A stretch of DNA of 64,000 nucleotides from Heterobasidion occidentale (taxonomy: Eukaryota > Basidiomycota > Agaricomycetes > Russulales > Bondarzewiaceae), in contig JBCAQO010000007.1 in the NCBI GenBank assembly GCA_039111635.1, positions 558,001 through 622,000 of the forward strand. Direction: 5' to 3'. The notes under the pieces are model-generated. The model saw only the letters and a program-made list of their open reading frames with translations. It was not told the DNA's origin and ran no database searches. A program made the position numbers and the translations under genes. Below are positions 44,894 through 56,698 of the stretch, in pieces (position 1 is the first letter of the stretch; each line of letters opens with the position of its first letter).

Positions 44894-46544
44894 ATGGGTC
44901 AAGTTGAACTCATTCTCGGTCCAGTCGTAGTGTCGGTCACTACCAACGTGTTTCTATACGGGATCTGCGTTATCCAGTGGTCGGCATATTACTCAACAAC
45001 TTTCAAAGACAGGAAGGCCATTCAGTGAGTCGAGTTCGATTTCAATTTCACTTCGACGTGCTCATAATGGCCTGTGTCACAGAGTTCTAGTAGCGTGGGT
45101 AATGCTGTTGGACACCTTTCACACTGCAGCATCAGTCTACATGCTGTGGGACTATGTTGTTACCAACTTCAATAATACGGCATTCCTGAGCGCGGCTCCT
45201 TGGCCATTTCCTTCTACTCCGATCGTTACCGCTTTGTATGTGCCAAGGCCTCTTTCATCCGCTGCGGCAGCTGATTCCTCTTGTCTGTGGCCGCAGTGCA
45301 TCTGTTCCAATTCAAATCTTCCTTGCCTGGCGCATCAAGCAATTCTCCGGTTCTTGGTGGTTGTTCGGGATGATCGTCACATTCTCTTTCGCGCAGGGCG
45401 CCACGGGCTGCGCGAGTGCGATTGGTGCGCTGATGAACCCGAAGTAAGTTGCCCTCACAGTTTATTGGATTGTGGTCCTGACATTGTGGTTTGGTTTAAT
45501 TGCCTAGTATCGACGCCTTTGCGTCGCTCATACCTATCGTCGATAGCTGGCTTTCTCTGGCGGTGTTTACCGACTTCAGCATCACGTACGTCGGCTCTGA
45601 CATTTCACCCTCTTTTTTTTGTTGAATATCTGTACTCATCGCTTGCATCATTGTATAGTGGACTCCTGCTCTGGTACCTGAACAAAAGTCGCACCGGGTT
45701 TCGCAGTAAGGATCTTGTTTGAGTTTTGTGAACTGTTTTTTAACGTGTTTGTGTGGCTAAGGGACGGACGGTGTGATATCGCGACTCATTCGCAATGCTG
45801 TTCAGACCGCCTTGTTTGCAAGTTTCTTCTGCGTAAGTATCGTTATGCGACGGTTTGCACGCGCTCGGCTGACGGAATTTTCAATGTAGATCATGGACCT
45901 CATAACATTCGTAAGCGAATGTTTCAACTAGTTTATCTGTTGGCTAACGTTGTGGCACCATTGTATGCCCGCTGTTCAACGCTGGGCTTTAGACAACCCT
46001 ACAGAGGACAAACTTTCATCTTATATTTGCTCTCGTACGTCGTGACCCACAGTGTTTTGATGTCTACTAATCTTGTCCTCCTTCTAGCCCATGGGTCGTA
46101 TCTACACGTACGTGCAGCGCGAATCGCTATGTTTCCCTGACTGACGCCTTATATTTTGTAGCAACACATTGATGTCCGTGCGTGGAGTTTATTGAATACT
46201 TTCTCTTCACAGCTTATGCCATTCCATGCATTTTAGACCCTGAATTCTCGTGCCCTCCTCCGCGATCAGCTCGGAACGACGGAGACCTCGTTCAATGTGA
46301 CCGTGAGTCCGACCTGGTGCCACCTACCATGACGCTTTGGATTCTTACTTGTACATTTTAGACTGCCCGTTTCGACAACCGACAGTTCAACACGGCCCCT
46401 CCGACACAAGTGAACGTCACTGTCGGACAAGAGATCGCACTGGAATCTTACACGGACACTGACAACTCGAAACCGAATTCAGGGGACACGGCGAGCGCAT
46501 ATGGTGATCCTGAAAGAGGTGAGGTCAAGCACGTTGTTCTTTGA
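44894..46544 (+). CDS. DUF6534-type basidiomycete membrane protein
   Basis: Start MGQVELILGPVVVSVTTNVF at 44894. Membrane segments follow: NVFLYGICVIQWSAYY, VLVAWVMLLDTFHTAASVYM, then (after an intron at about 45236-45293) ASVPIQIFLAWRIKQFSGSW, WLFGMIVTFSFAQGATGCAS and FASLIPIVDSWLSLAVFTDF. LLLWYLNKSRTGFR precedes the cytoplasmic stretch TDGVISRLIRNAVQTALFAS. Small exons then encode IMDLITF (21 bases), the MGRIYT segment (20 bases) and NTLMS (16 bases), before TLNSRALLRDQLGTTETSFN and a hydrophilic tail ending PERGEVKHVVL (stop 46542-46544). The pattern KSRTGF...IxRLI...LxxxNSRxxLR is what I know as DUF6534. Function is unknown; most copies are orphan multi-pass proteins expanded in agaricomycetes. 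All exon phases agree where checked. Confidence 0.82.
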
Positions 46545-49500
46545 TAGGCGTTCAAGATGCTATTGTACCTGTGCGCAATCGCACATAAAACGTTGGCTAG
46601 CTTCTCGGAGATTAGACGACGGTAGATACCCTGATACATTGGTGACTACAAATATCACGAAATTTGCATCGGTGTGATACTTCTAATAGTTCCTACGAGT
46701 ATTATTATGCTCGAGTCAAACACCTCTAGACTGCTTCCACCATCACACGGAAGGTAGACTGACCAGTGAGCGGCGATCGGTATCCTGCCTGCCAAAAACT
46801 TAACATGCGCAAAGTTGAACTAGTGTTCATTAAGACGTCCAGCGGTTGTCAGGCTTATTAGTACGAAATCAGCCAATGAATGTATGAGACGACACATCTC
46901 TTTATTGACATCGCAGAGCTGCATGCCCAAACCATGCAATGCTAAGCGGCTGAGACTCTGTGAGAGGAGGACAGGTGAAGTGAGGAGTGGTAAAGCGGCG
47001 GTTCTTATGGATGGGATATAAGGATGCATCATCCATTATCCAAATCACATATGAATCCTACCGACCACCACAACGCACTATCACCTTCCCCTAGTACACA
47101 GTGGCTCATGCTGAGCAGAGGCTCTGAGACACACCTCGGTATAACGAGCCCAAGGAATGTCATGACCTCGGCCAGAACTCTACAAAGGAGACGAGCTCGT
47201 TGCTAGAGATGCGAGATACCCACACACAAGAGGGCACAAGCCCAAGGGCAGACACCACCAGTGCGCGTCTGATTATATATACTCTCCTTCTTTTGTTCTC
47301 CTATCTCATCCGATAGGCCTCGAACGTGTTCCTTCATTTATCGATCACAACAATAGCGATGTTCGGTAAACAAGCACATCAGGATGAGAGATATGCCATC
47401 AGCAGATGGACGGATCTGGGATACAATGATTATTGACACTCGCTATACAGGACGAAGAATACATATTTGCGGTCTTCATCATGTGTTCAGGGTGTCTAAT
47501 GACCAGCGGTCATATAAGCGGCACACGTCGGGCAATACCAGCCAATCTGAGGGTCTAATGCAGTGTAAGACATGAACACGGAGGAATGTCTTGGATCACT
47601 CACTGTAAGACTTTGGAAGATCGCCACTAATGACGTTGAATCAACCATCCGCGCGGTTCACGAGTGAGTGCCACTTACTACTGGAAACACGTGTCGATGC
47701 ATGCAGGGCAATTTGGATCGTGTCTGTCGCTGAACTTGCATCGTGCATTGCCGCATAGGATCTGCATGTTGGTAAGTACATGGTTCACAGCCTTCATGAA
47801 GCGAGCAATATGACCATTTCGTCGGGCTGTTCTGCATCGTCAGTGTTGAGCGGTTTCTATTCAGGTGGCAGCTGACCAGTCGAAGTGTGTGTCCGCAGCG
47901 GAGGTAAGTGTTAGTGACTCTGAAGGTGTACAGATTAGCTTGTACCACAGGGTCGTATGTTATCACCGAGACTCACTTTCGCCAGTGGCACATGTTAGAC
48001 GGCTTGAATGGAAGTGGGAGAAGGATCGAGGAGGAGGTACGAATTTGCAGAACTGACGCCGTGGTCTTTAAAAGGGTCGCACAGTCGCCACCAACTGCCA
48101 GAAGCACGGTCCACAATGCCGCGATGCCACACATCTTTGAGAATGGGTCTGCGCCACGCTTCTTGCTCTCAAAACGCCATGTCTGCGCGCCACCGTGGCC
48201 CGATAGCCAAGATTGAAAGAAAAATTAGCCAAAAGATTCACGGAAAGAGGCGAGGCTTACACTGAAGAATGCGCTTGACATCAGACTGGTAATCAGTCAA
48301 CGCAGATTTGGAATCGAACGCAGTCTTCTAACTGTGCTGTTGCCGCGTCGCTGGATGGAGGGATGTACGGTATGCTTCACTCTGACAATAGGAGATGAGC
48401 CTCGAACGTTTTCAAGGCTCTGGACTCAGTAGTTGCGGTAGGGAGAGAGGGTCATATGCCACTGTAGGCACAGACGACGGAGATCAAGGATGGCGTTCAG
48501 TAGAAGTGCCGGGGCCATGTCGTAGAAGTAGTGACACCATCTCGCCTGAAAGGCCAACAGCATCCTTTCACAAGCGATATAGCCATCTGCTGCTGAATCA
48601 GAATGCCGCAGTCACGGCACGCATATGTTGATACAACGTTTCGTAAGGATACGAGGCTGTGACACTTCCGCCAAGAGGAGCGAATCATTTCAGGCGGCGC
48701 TGGACTGGTAAGAAAAAGTCAGTACACGCAAGTTGCGCCACGATCCTGATAGCGCACGGCTATAAACCAAAAGTTTGAATTCCGAGAACAATAAGCAAAA
48801 GCAAGTATACAAGAACGCAGCTTTGAGCGGCGTGGGGTTTGGACAGACGCACCATTGATCTAACAATATCAGTCGACAATCACAAGATGACAGAACTGAG
48901 TTTCGGAGAGGCATGGTGAGATATCCCCAGAGTCAAGAGTAATCACCGAACACGCCATGGAAAGTATGAGGAATGATGGGAAATTGCTGTTGTCTGTGTC
49001 ATTGCCGTTACAACCACCACGAAGACTTGAAAATTTGAAAGGCTTTCACTGCGGTCATCATCAAACTTGAGAATCACTGAGCGCCTCGGCATTCAGGTCG
49101 CTGAGAGTGTGGTCATCGAAAGAGTTATTGATGCGGGCAACGAAACGACGTAGAGGTCGAAGCCAATAATGTAGCCAACGATATCGGCAGTTTCCATCAG
49201 GCCCGGCATTGCTACGAACTACGCACAGCGGCACAGTGCCCTCGCATTTGCCTCGCTCCCTAGTGCACGCGCGAAGCCATGGACAGGGCTTGCTGTGATT
49301 GATTGACGGGGACGACGAGCGACGCGTGCGCGTCGCGCGAGGGATCGGCAGCAGCAGCAGTAGCGGCGGCGCTGCTCCAGGAGTGAAGGCGAGTCTCGTT
49401 GAAACAGCGGCGTCGTCCTCTCGTTCGCAAGAGCGATGCTGGCGCGAGCGCGAGCACGATGCAGCACACGCCTGCGGGCGCCGCGTGCGCCCTGCGGCGC

Positions 49501-50854
49501 GCGAAGCGCGCTGCGTGATGCGCTGCGGCGCCGAGTGGGGCGGATGTGGCGACGCGTGCTCGGGCGGCGGGGGCGTGCGGGATAGAGGCTGTCGACTGTC
49601 GACGGCGGGTCGCGCTGGGGGTATGTGATGCGGTGGAGAGGTGGAGGCTTGGCATGTGCGGGGGTGGGTCTAGTGTCCCAAAGGCAGAAGCGTAATATGC
49701 GACCCTCCGACGTGGTCTCCGGTTATCCGTATCTGAGGCGGGTCGACCATGGTATGAGCATTGAGCGCTTGAGCACGCACCTCGCCTCTCCTTGCTGTAA
49801 GTAAGCAGAAAGTCTGCTGCCGGCCGTATAGTATGATCTGACATCCATGCATCCACATCGCTGTTTCTCGCTGGGTCGTGCGATGACGGAGAGCGTGGAT
49901 CGTGCGTCGTAGAGCAGTCCGCCTAGCTCTTCGGACACGACGCGGCGTCGGCCGCGCAGGCAGACTGTTGGTCCGAGAGAAGTGCCAGGAAAGAGTCAGA
50001 AAAGCCGATGGTAGCCGACCCCGCATCCCCGCCAGCGCACTCTCAAAGAACCCACGTCCATCCACTCATCCCACAGCAACCATAGCTAACCACAGACACA
50101 CGTAGAGTACTGTCGACATATTTTTCCAATTGTACCTATGCGATGTATTTATAGCTGGCTTCCTTTTCACCGCGCGTGGAAAGCGCTCAAGGTGGGGGCT
50201 ACTATGCTGGGACCAGAGTTGAACAGTGGACCAGTTGTGAACAATCGATTTAACTTCATCCCTACTGTAAGAGCAGCCCTGTAAATATTCATGTATGTTT
50301 GTATGTATGTCTAGATTAGCTATGTATTTTATTAGACCTCTGAAACAAGCGCGTGGAGCAGGAGAAAGAAATCAAATGCAATTTTGACTCTCTGCTGCGA
50401 CAATGAGCCCAGATCCAGCCGATCTTGTATTCTAAACCTCATGTAAAAAGATTACCAGCTAATTTATGTCAATAGGGGTTTTGCGAAAAAAATCCGAGAG
50501 TGATCAGTAGGGAGTTTATGCTCAAAATAAAATCTCAGCACAAGAGGCTGGGCAGAGTGACTTTGGACTCGGAGAGGTGACTTTTTTTGGAGCTTCGACG
50601 TTCTCCGGTGACGGGAACGGCTGACCGCCGAGGAGATGGTCTATTAGACTTGTGGACAGTAGACTTTTGGACTTGTAGACAAGAGACTTTTGGACTTATA
50701 GACTATCACTAATTTGTAGACTTTTGGACTTTTGGACTTTTGGACACCGGGGGTGCCGGCCTTTCCGGAGGACCATACACAGTACCAAACAAACATCCGG
50801 GCTCACCGATCGATCTGTGTCGTCATTGCCGTAGTACGCAGCGATAGCGAACTA
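46545..50854. other. 4.3-kb stretch without a recognised gene
   Basis: No family is recognised. A GC-rich island at about 49250-50070 has long frames on both strands (minus 49260-49655 from MPSLHLSTASHTPSATRRR), but their Ala/Arg-rich composition looks like chance openness of GC-rich DNA. The rest holds only short frames. A short tandem array lies at 50640-50745 (separate entry). Confidence 0.5.
50640..50745. repeat. Degenerate AGACTTTTGGACTTGT tandem array
   Basis: About eight imperfect copies of a purine-TAGACTTTTGGACTT motif in roughly 100 bases, ending in three consecutive TTTTGGACTT-like units. It lies about 110 bases upstream of the KDZ-type gene start. Confidence 0.75.
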
Positions 50855-51298
50855 ATGTCCCTCTCCACACTCTTCAGCATTCTTGCCAACCATCCGAAAC
50901 TCACTAATGGCCTCACCCTTTCCTCTTTCTTTCAGTTCTTTCGGCTCATCGGACATCTCAAGGAGAACTTATCATGGCACCGATCGCCTGATATCCGGGG
51001 CCCTCCTCTCGTCTTGCCAAAGAAGATACGCAGCTTCTGTGCCGCTGTGCTCGGTATCGAAGATCAAAGGCTCATACTAGAGTGCTGGGAGACTCTCCGG
51101 GACATAGCGTGGGGTACGACTGAAACAGACGAGAGTCGGAGGGCTGGTGATCTGGTTGACTTGTTTCTGAAGCACGGCGTTGAGTTTGGAATCGGTACGT
51201 TCCTTCGTTTGCAAGTAATACATTTCTTATTTTCTGTAGGATTCCATGATCTTTATCCTCCAATCCGAAGGTGCCTTGATCCACACTGCTCGGGAGGA

Positions 51299-51303
51299 CA
51301 CAA
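51299..51303. repeat. Target-site duplication CACAA, left copy
   Basis: The five bases directly before the 5' LTR match the five bases directly after the 3' LTR (56694-56698). A 5-bp duplication is normal for copia integrases. Confidence 0.9.
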
Positions 51304-51665
51304 TGTAGGATGAGCAAGTCGTGCCAAGCTCCGTAGCGGAGTCCGTTTATTTCTTATCACTCGTGGTTCCTAATTTGGCATGTCCACATGCACACTTGTG
51401 TCCCTGTCCCTTTCGTTATCGTACGTTCATTTAGATATATATTCGGACCTTCGTCTTCTTTTCCCTCAGACTGTCATTGCCTACCGCGCACAAGTCTGAG
51501 GTGAGATACATACTAAAGGACTTCTTTCCGTATTACCTGTACTTACTTCGAGACATAGTGTCTGTTTGTCGTACAGGTGAATACAGACTGTCATTGCCTA
51601 CCGCGCACAAGTCTGAGTGTCTGTTTGTCGTACAGACGTCGCGCGGTGTTTGTCTCATTTCTACA
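51304..51665 (+). repeat. 5' long terminal repeat
   Basis: 362 bp, TG...CA ends. It contains a TATA-like TTTAGATATATATTC near 51429-51443. It also has an internal duplication: the 34-base segment at 51467-51500 recurs at 51584-51617, and GTGTCTGTTTGTCGTACAG at 51558-51576 recurs at 51616-51634. Confidence 0.97.
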
Positions 51666-51683
51666 GGTTATTGGGCCCCTGCT
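51666..51683 (+). other. Candidate primer-binding site
   Basis: GGTTATTGGGCCCCTGCT follows the 5' LTR directly, where the tRNA or half-tRNA primer site should be. The primer tRNA was not identified. Confidence 0.45.
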
Positions 51684-51717
51684 TACCCTCCCGTAAACTT
51701 ATCTGCTCTCATTCCTG

Positions 51718-54700
51718 ATGGCGTCTACCACTTCTCTTTCTACCGACACCCTTCCATCATCGATTCCAAAGCTCGAAGCCAGCGGAGTTAACTGGGTTAT
51801 CTTCCAGGCCCGCTTCAAGCTTGCTATGGATGCAAAGGAGAAATGGGGCCATTTCGATGGCACTACTCCTCGGCCAATCTTCCTTGACCCCTTGACCGAT
51901 GATCATGTTGCTCGTCTTACCGAGTGGGACAAGGCCGAACGCACCTCTCGCTATCTGCTTAGTCAGCGTGTACCAGACTCTACAGTTATCAAGTGTGCGG
52001 CACTTCCCTCTGTCGCTGTTGCTTGGGCTACGATTGTCGCAGAGTATACTGTCAAGGGTGCATATGCACAGACTGAGATGCGGAAGGCTTTCTTGCAGTC
52101 GAAGTGCCCCCGAGGTCAGGAAACTTGGTCATTCTTTGATGCCCTGCGAACAGAGAGAGAGAAGTTAGCTCAGGTCGGCGTGCTCATCAGTGATGAAGAT
52201 TATCGCTCCACTATCTTGTCATCCCTTCCCCGTCATCTTGCCGCTTTCGCCGCCTCACAACTGTCAGCTGTTCAGCTCATCGACCCCTCTTTCTCTATTC
52301 CTCCCGATTCCCTCATGAGATCAATCAGCGAGGAAGACCGTCGTCAGCGCTTCGAGTCCACTGCGGCTAAGGCAGCCCAGCAGACAAAGTCACCGGCACC
52401 GAAGGGAACAGAGGAGGCGCTCGCTGTCCAACCCTTTAAAGGCAAGGACAAGAAGGCAAAAGGCGGAGGGCCAGTTTGCTGGAATTGCGGGGAACGTGGC
52501 CACATTCGCAGCCACTGTACGAAACCACCGAAGAAACCTTCCGGAAATGCTGACAAAGCTGCCGGCTCGTCAAATGCTGTTCAGGATTTTGATGAGGAGG
52601 ATGGTGGATGGGCAGTGTGCGAGTCCGACTTAGAATCGGAATCTGGGAGCTTACCAAGCCTTGAAACCATATCGGATAGCAGTGCCGATGATGTCACACA
52701 GCAGGATGCTGAGGACGATGATGGCGCGGACCTGTTCTCCGAAGTCGGTGAGGGAGAATGTTTGTGGTATATAGCCGACGATTCTGGTACCGAGGAGCTA
52801 TCTGGGAATGTTAGTGTTGAGCTTAGCTCGCACAGCATTGTTGACCCGGACTCGGATACCATTGTCGAGGTTGCTGCGGAGGTTGATGGAGTAAACCATG
52901 CGTCCACCGAAGGTCCCCGTATCGAACTATATGACTCTGGGACCACTCGTCACATTTCCCCTTATCGTGATGAGTTCGAGCACCTCACGGAGATTCAGCC
53001 GAAGCCCCTTAGAGCTGCGAACAAGCAGAGCTTTCATGCTGTAGGCTCTGGGTCCCTTGTTATTGATGTTCCGAATGGCATCAATGAGTCGAAGCTAACA
53101 CTTACGGAGGTCTTGTACTCTCCCGAAGTGGGTTATACCCTGGTGTCGATTGGAAGACTCGACGAGCATGGCTTCTCCACCACATTTGCCGACGGAAAGT
53201 GTACCATCCGCAATTCAAGTGGGGAACAAATCGGCTTGATCCCTAGGTCAACGCGTGGCCTATACCGAGTTGTGCACGAGCCTACCGATTATGACGTCAC
53301 AAACGCTGTGGATGAACGGGTCACCGTTATGGAACTCCATCGTCGTATGGGTCATATTGCCCCTGACACCGCTCGGAAACTGGTCGAGAAGGGTTTTGTT
53401 AGCGGCTTGAAGCTTGACATGTCATCGGCGGAGCCTACCTTCTGCGAAGCCTGCATTTATGCGAAGGCGACGCGCAAACCCGTGGCCAAGGAGCGAGAAG
53501 GAGACCGTGCTGCATCATTTGCCGACGTTGTGCATTCTGACGTATGGGGACCGTCACCGGTCGAGACCCTGGGTGGACGGCGTTATTTCGTTACCTTTAC
53601 GGATGACCGAACACGCTATACGCACGTGTACCTCTTGCGGACAAAGGACCAAACCTTCGACTCGTACAAGTCATACGAAGCGTGGTGCCAGACACAGCAC
53701 CGCGCGCGTGTTCGAAGCCTCCAATCCGATCGTGGCGGAGAATACCTTGGGAAGGCATTCATTGTCCATCTTGAAAAGGCTGGTACGGCGCATCGACTCA
53801 CCGTACACGACACACCGCAACATAACGGTGTCTCCGAGCGGCTCAATCGGGTGTTCCTGGAGCGTGTTCGGGCTATGCTCCACGCTAGCGGCCTCCCGAA
53901 GTTCCTATGGGGAGAGGCCCTGCGACACGCTTGTTGGCTGAAGAACCGGACGTCGACGCGCTCGCTTGATGGCATGACGCCGTACGAGGCATTGACGGGG
54001 CGCAAGCCGAACCTGCGAGGAGTCCGTGAGTGGGGTTGCCGAGTCTGGGTGCACTCCCAGGTGCCTCGAAGCTCGATGCCCGAGCGCGCGAGGGCCGTTG
54101 GGTTGGCCTTGATGACACATCCACGGGCTGCCGAATTTACTGGCCCGAGAAGCGCTCCGTTTCTGTGGAGCGGAACGTTTGGTTCAACGAGCACGGCACG
54201 TCGCCGGTGCGTCTCGAGGGGGAGGGAGAGGATGGGGTTGTGGAAGGCGAGACGACGGCGACTTCAGCGCAGGGACGCGTCAACGCGACCCCGGACGTTC
54301 CCGAAACTCCGCCTGAACGCGCCACCGCACCGCTCAAACGGTCAGGCTCGGATGTTCCCGAAACTCCGCTTCAACGCGCGACAGGTGAACCAGTGGCCTC
54401 TTCGCAGTCAACCACCCACTCTCTTGCATCCCCAGACCCTCCATACAACCGAAAACCTCCCATTTCCGCCCCGGATCCCGAAACGACACGCCCCAAACGC
54501 ATCCGCACCCCGTCGCGCATTATCCGTGACATCCAGGCCGGCACAGGTGTGACATCGACGCGCGCACGCGATCCGAAGTACGCGCGCGGCCTGCAAGTAC
54601 CCGAAATTGTCAAGGAGGACAGCGCGGAGGACGGGGAAGCTTCTGGAAGCTCGGTGCGTGTTTCCGAAGACGTTCGTGATGCAGGGGGAGTGTTAGATGA

Positions 54701-56324
54701 CGAGGAGGAGGACTGGGAGTACACGCTTGTCGCGGAGATGAGTGATGCCGAGGGCTTGGAGCCGCGCAGTCTCGCTGAAGCCAAGCGACGGCCGGACTGG
54801 TTGCTGTGGGAGCAGGCGATGCGCGAGGAGCTGAACATGCTTGAGAGTGCGAAGACGTGGGAATGGGTGGACGCGCCGCATGGTGCGAACGTAGTGGGCT
54901 CGAAGTGGGTCTTTAAGGCCAAGAAGGATGCCGCGGGCAATATCGCTCGCCACAAGGCCAGGCTAGTTGCTCAAGGCTTCAGCCAGGTGCCCGGCGTCGA
55001 TTACTTCGACACGTATGCGCCCGTTGCGAAGCTTCCATCTGTGCGCACTGTCTTAGCCATCGCGACGCGACGCGACCTTGAGCTTCACCAGGTGGATATC
55101 AAGGGGGCATACCTGAACGGGGAACTTACTGACTCGGAGGTCATTTACATGCGACCGCCGCCCGGCTATGCGCCGAAAGGGGCTGTCGGTAGGGTCTTGA
55201 AGCTACGGAAGACGATTTACGGCTTGAAGCAGTCTGGCCGGCGTTGGTATCAGAAACTCACGCAGATCTTTGTGGAGAAGATGGGGTTTGCACGATGCCA
55301 GGTCGACCAAGCTGTATTCTTCCGGCGCAAGGGCTCCGACCTTACAGTCGTGGTTGTTCATGTTGACGACTGCACGATTGCATCTACGTCACTAAAGCTT
55401 GTTGTGGATTTCAAGGCAAGCCTCCGACAGTTTGTCGAGGTGACCGATCTTGGAGAGCTTCATTGGCTCCTCGGAATCGAGATCCGACGCGACCGCGAAG
55501 CACGTACGATCGGGATGTCACAGCGCTCGTATATCAACTCCATCTTGCGCCGTTTCCATCTTGACGAGCTCAAACCTGTTTCTACCCCGATGGACACCCA
55601 TGTTCGACTCTCAACCTCTCAGGCTCCCGCAACAACTGCTGATCATGCAGCAATGCGAGATGTTCCCTATCGCGAGGCTGTCGGTGCTCTCATGTATGCC
55701 TCCATTGCCACACGCCCCGACATTTCATTTGCAGTCTCAACGGTATCACGTTTCTCAACTAATCCTGGAGTCGCCCATTGGGAGGCAGTCAAGAGGATTT
55801 TTCGGTACCTAGCTGGCACTAGGGACCTATGGCTGACATATGGCGGAATGGAGAAGCAGTTGATGGGATATGCTGATGCAGATGGGAATATGGCGGAGGA
55901 TCGGCACGCAATCTCAGGGTACGCTTTTCTTATTGACGGCGGAGCAGTCTCCTGGAGCTCGAAGCGACAAGAGATTATTGCTCTCTCAACTACAGAGAGC
56001 GAGTACGTTGCTGCTGCACATGCCGCGAAGGAGGCTATCTGGCTGCGGACTCTTATTGCAGAAGTCTTCGAGCCGCTCACCTCATCGACCACCCTTTTCT
56101 CAGACAACCAGTCTGCAATTGCTCTCACTAAGGACCACCAGTATCACGCCCGTTCCAAGCATATCGACATTCGTTTTCACTTCATTCGTTGGGTTGTCGA
56201 GAATGGTACTTTGCGCATCATCTATTGTCCAACCGATGACATGGTTGCCGACACTCTCACAAAGGCTTTACCCTCAGCCAAGGTGAAGCATTTTGCAGTC
56301 GAGCTCGGACTTCACAAGACTTGA
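51718..56324 (+). CDS. Copia Gag-Pol polyprotein (one-base frameshift between integrase and RT)
   Basis: The first frame starts at 51718 (MASTTSLSTDTLPSSIPKLE). It has the Gag part with DAKEKWGHFDGT and the zinc knuckle CWNCGERGHIRSHC. The protease reads LYDSGTTRHISPYRDEF (catalytic Asp). The integrase has HRRMGHIAPDTARKL plus C-x2-C (ACIYAKA region) and the DDE core DVVHSDVWGP, SDRGGEYLGK and TPQHNGVSERLNR. From about 54050 the protein continues in the -1 frame: GRWVGLDDTSTGCRIYWPEK, then RT with YAPVAKLPSVRTVLAIATRR, LHQVDIKGAYLNGEL and VVVHVDDCTIAS. RNase H has YADADGNMAEDRHAISGYAF and ISLSTTESEYVAA-like ALSTTESEYVAAAHAAKEAI. ADTLTKALP leads to the stop at 56322-56324. Family members have one continuous frame here, so a base lost in the CCC at about 54055-54057 is the simplest reading. 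A programmed shift at this spot would be unusual. Confidence 0.93.
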
Positions 56325-56331
56325 GGGGGAG
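56323..56331 (+). other. Polypurine tract
   Basis: GAGGGGGAG directly precedes the 3' LTR and overlaps the end of the polyprotein stop codon. This is the expected plus-strand priming site. Confidence 0.8.
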
Positions 56332-56693
56332 TGTAGGATGAGCAAGTCGTGCCAAGCTCCGTAGCGGAGTCCGTTTATTTCTTATCACTCGTGGTTCCTA
56401 ATTTGGCATGTCCACATGCACACTTGTGTCCCTGTCCCTTTCGTTATCGTACGTTCATTTAGATATATATTCGGACCTTCGTCTTCTTTTCCCTCAGACT
56501 GTCATTGCCTACCGCGCACAAGTCTGAGGTGAGATACATACTAAAGGACTTCTTTCCGTATTACCTGTACTTACTTCGAGACATAGTGTCTGTTTGTCGT
56601 ACAGGTGAATACAGACTGTCATTGCCTACCGCGCACAAGTCTGAGTGTCTGTTTGTCGTACAGACGTCGCGCGGTGTTTGTCTCATTTCTACA
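56332..56693 (+). repeat. 3' long terminal repeat
   Basis: 362 bp. It reads identical to the 5' LTR, including the internal duplicated segments. Confidence 0.97.
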
Positions 56694-56698
56694 CACAA
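56694..56698. repeat. Target-site duplication CACAA, right copy
   Basis: Matches 51299-51303. The KDZ-type reading frame continues directly from this copy. Confidence 0.9.

Larger units (their letters stand above)
51304..56693 (+). mobile_element. Ty1/copia LTR retrotransposon, 5390 bp, inserted in a KDZ gene
   Basis: Bounded by two 362-bp LTRs (TGTAGG...TCTACA) that I read as identical base by base, and by CACAA duplications. The domain order Gag zinc knuckle, protease, integrase, RT, RNase H is copia type (integrase before RT). Identical LTRs mean very recent insertion. The polyprotein has one frame break, so this copy may be non-autonomous, or the break is a sequencing error. Confidence 0.97.

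Noticed and set aside
48290..48330. B-box-like GTTCGATTCC on the minus strand, possible tRNA gene
   Set aside because: The bases on either side do not form a five-pair T stem and no acceptor stem or anticodon arm can be drawn.
49260..49655. Open minus-strand frame starting MPSLHLSTASHTPS
   Set aside because: Ala/Arg-rich, in a GC-rich island with open frames on both strands. No motif, intron pattern or signal supports a gene.
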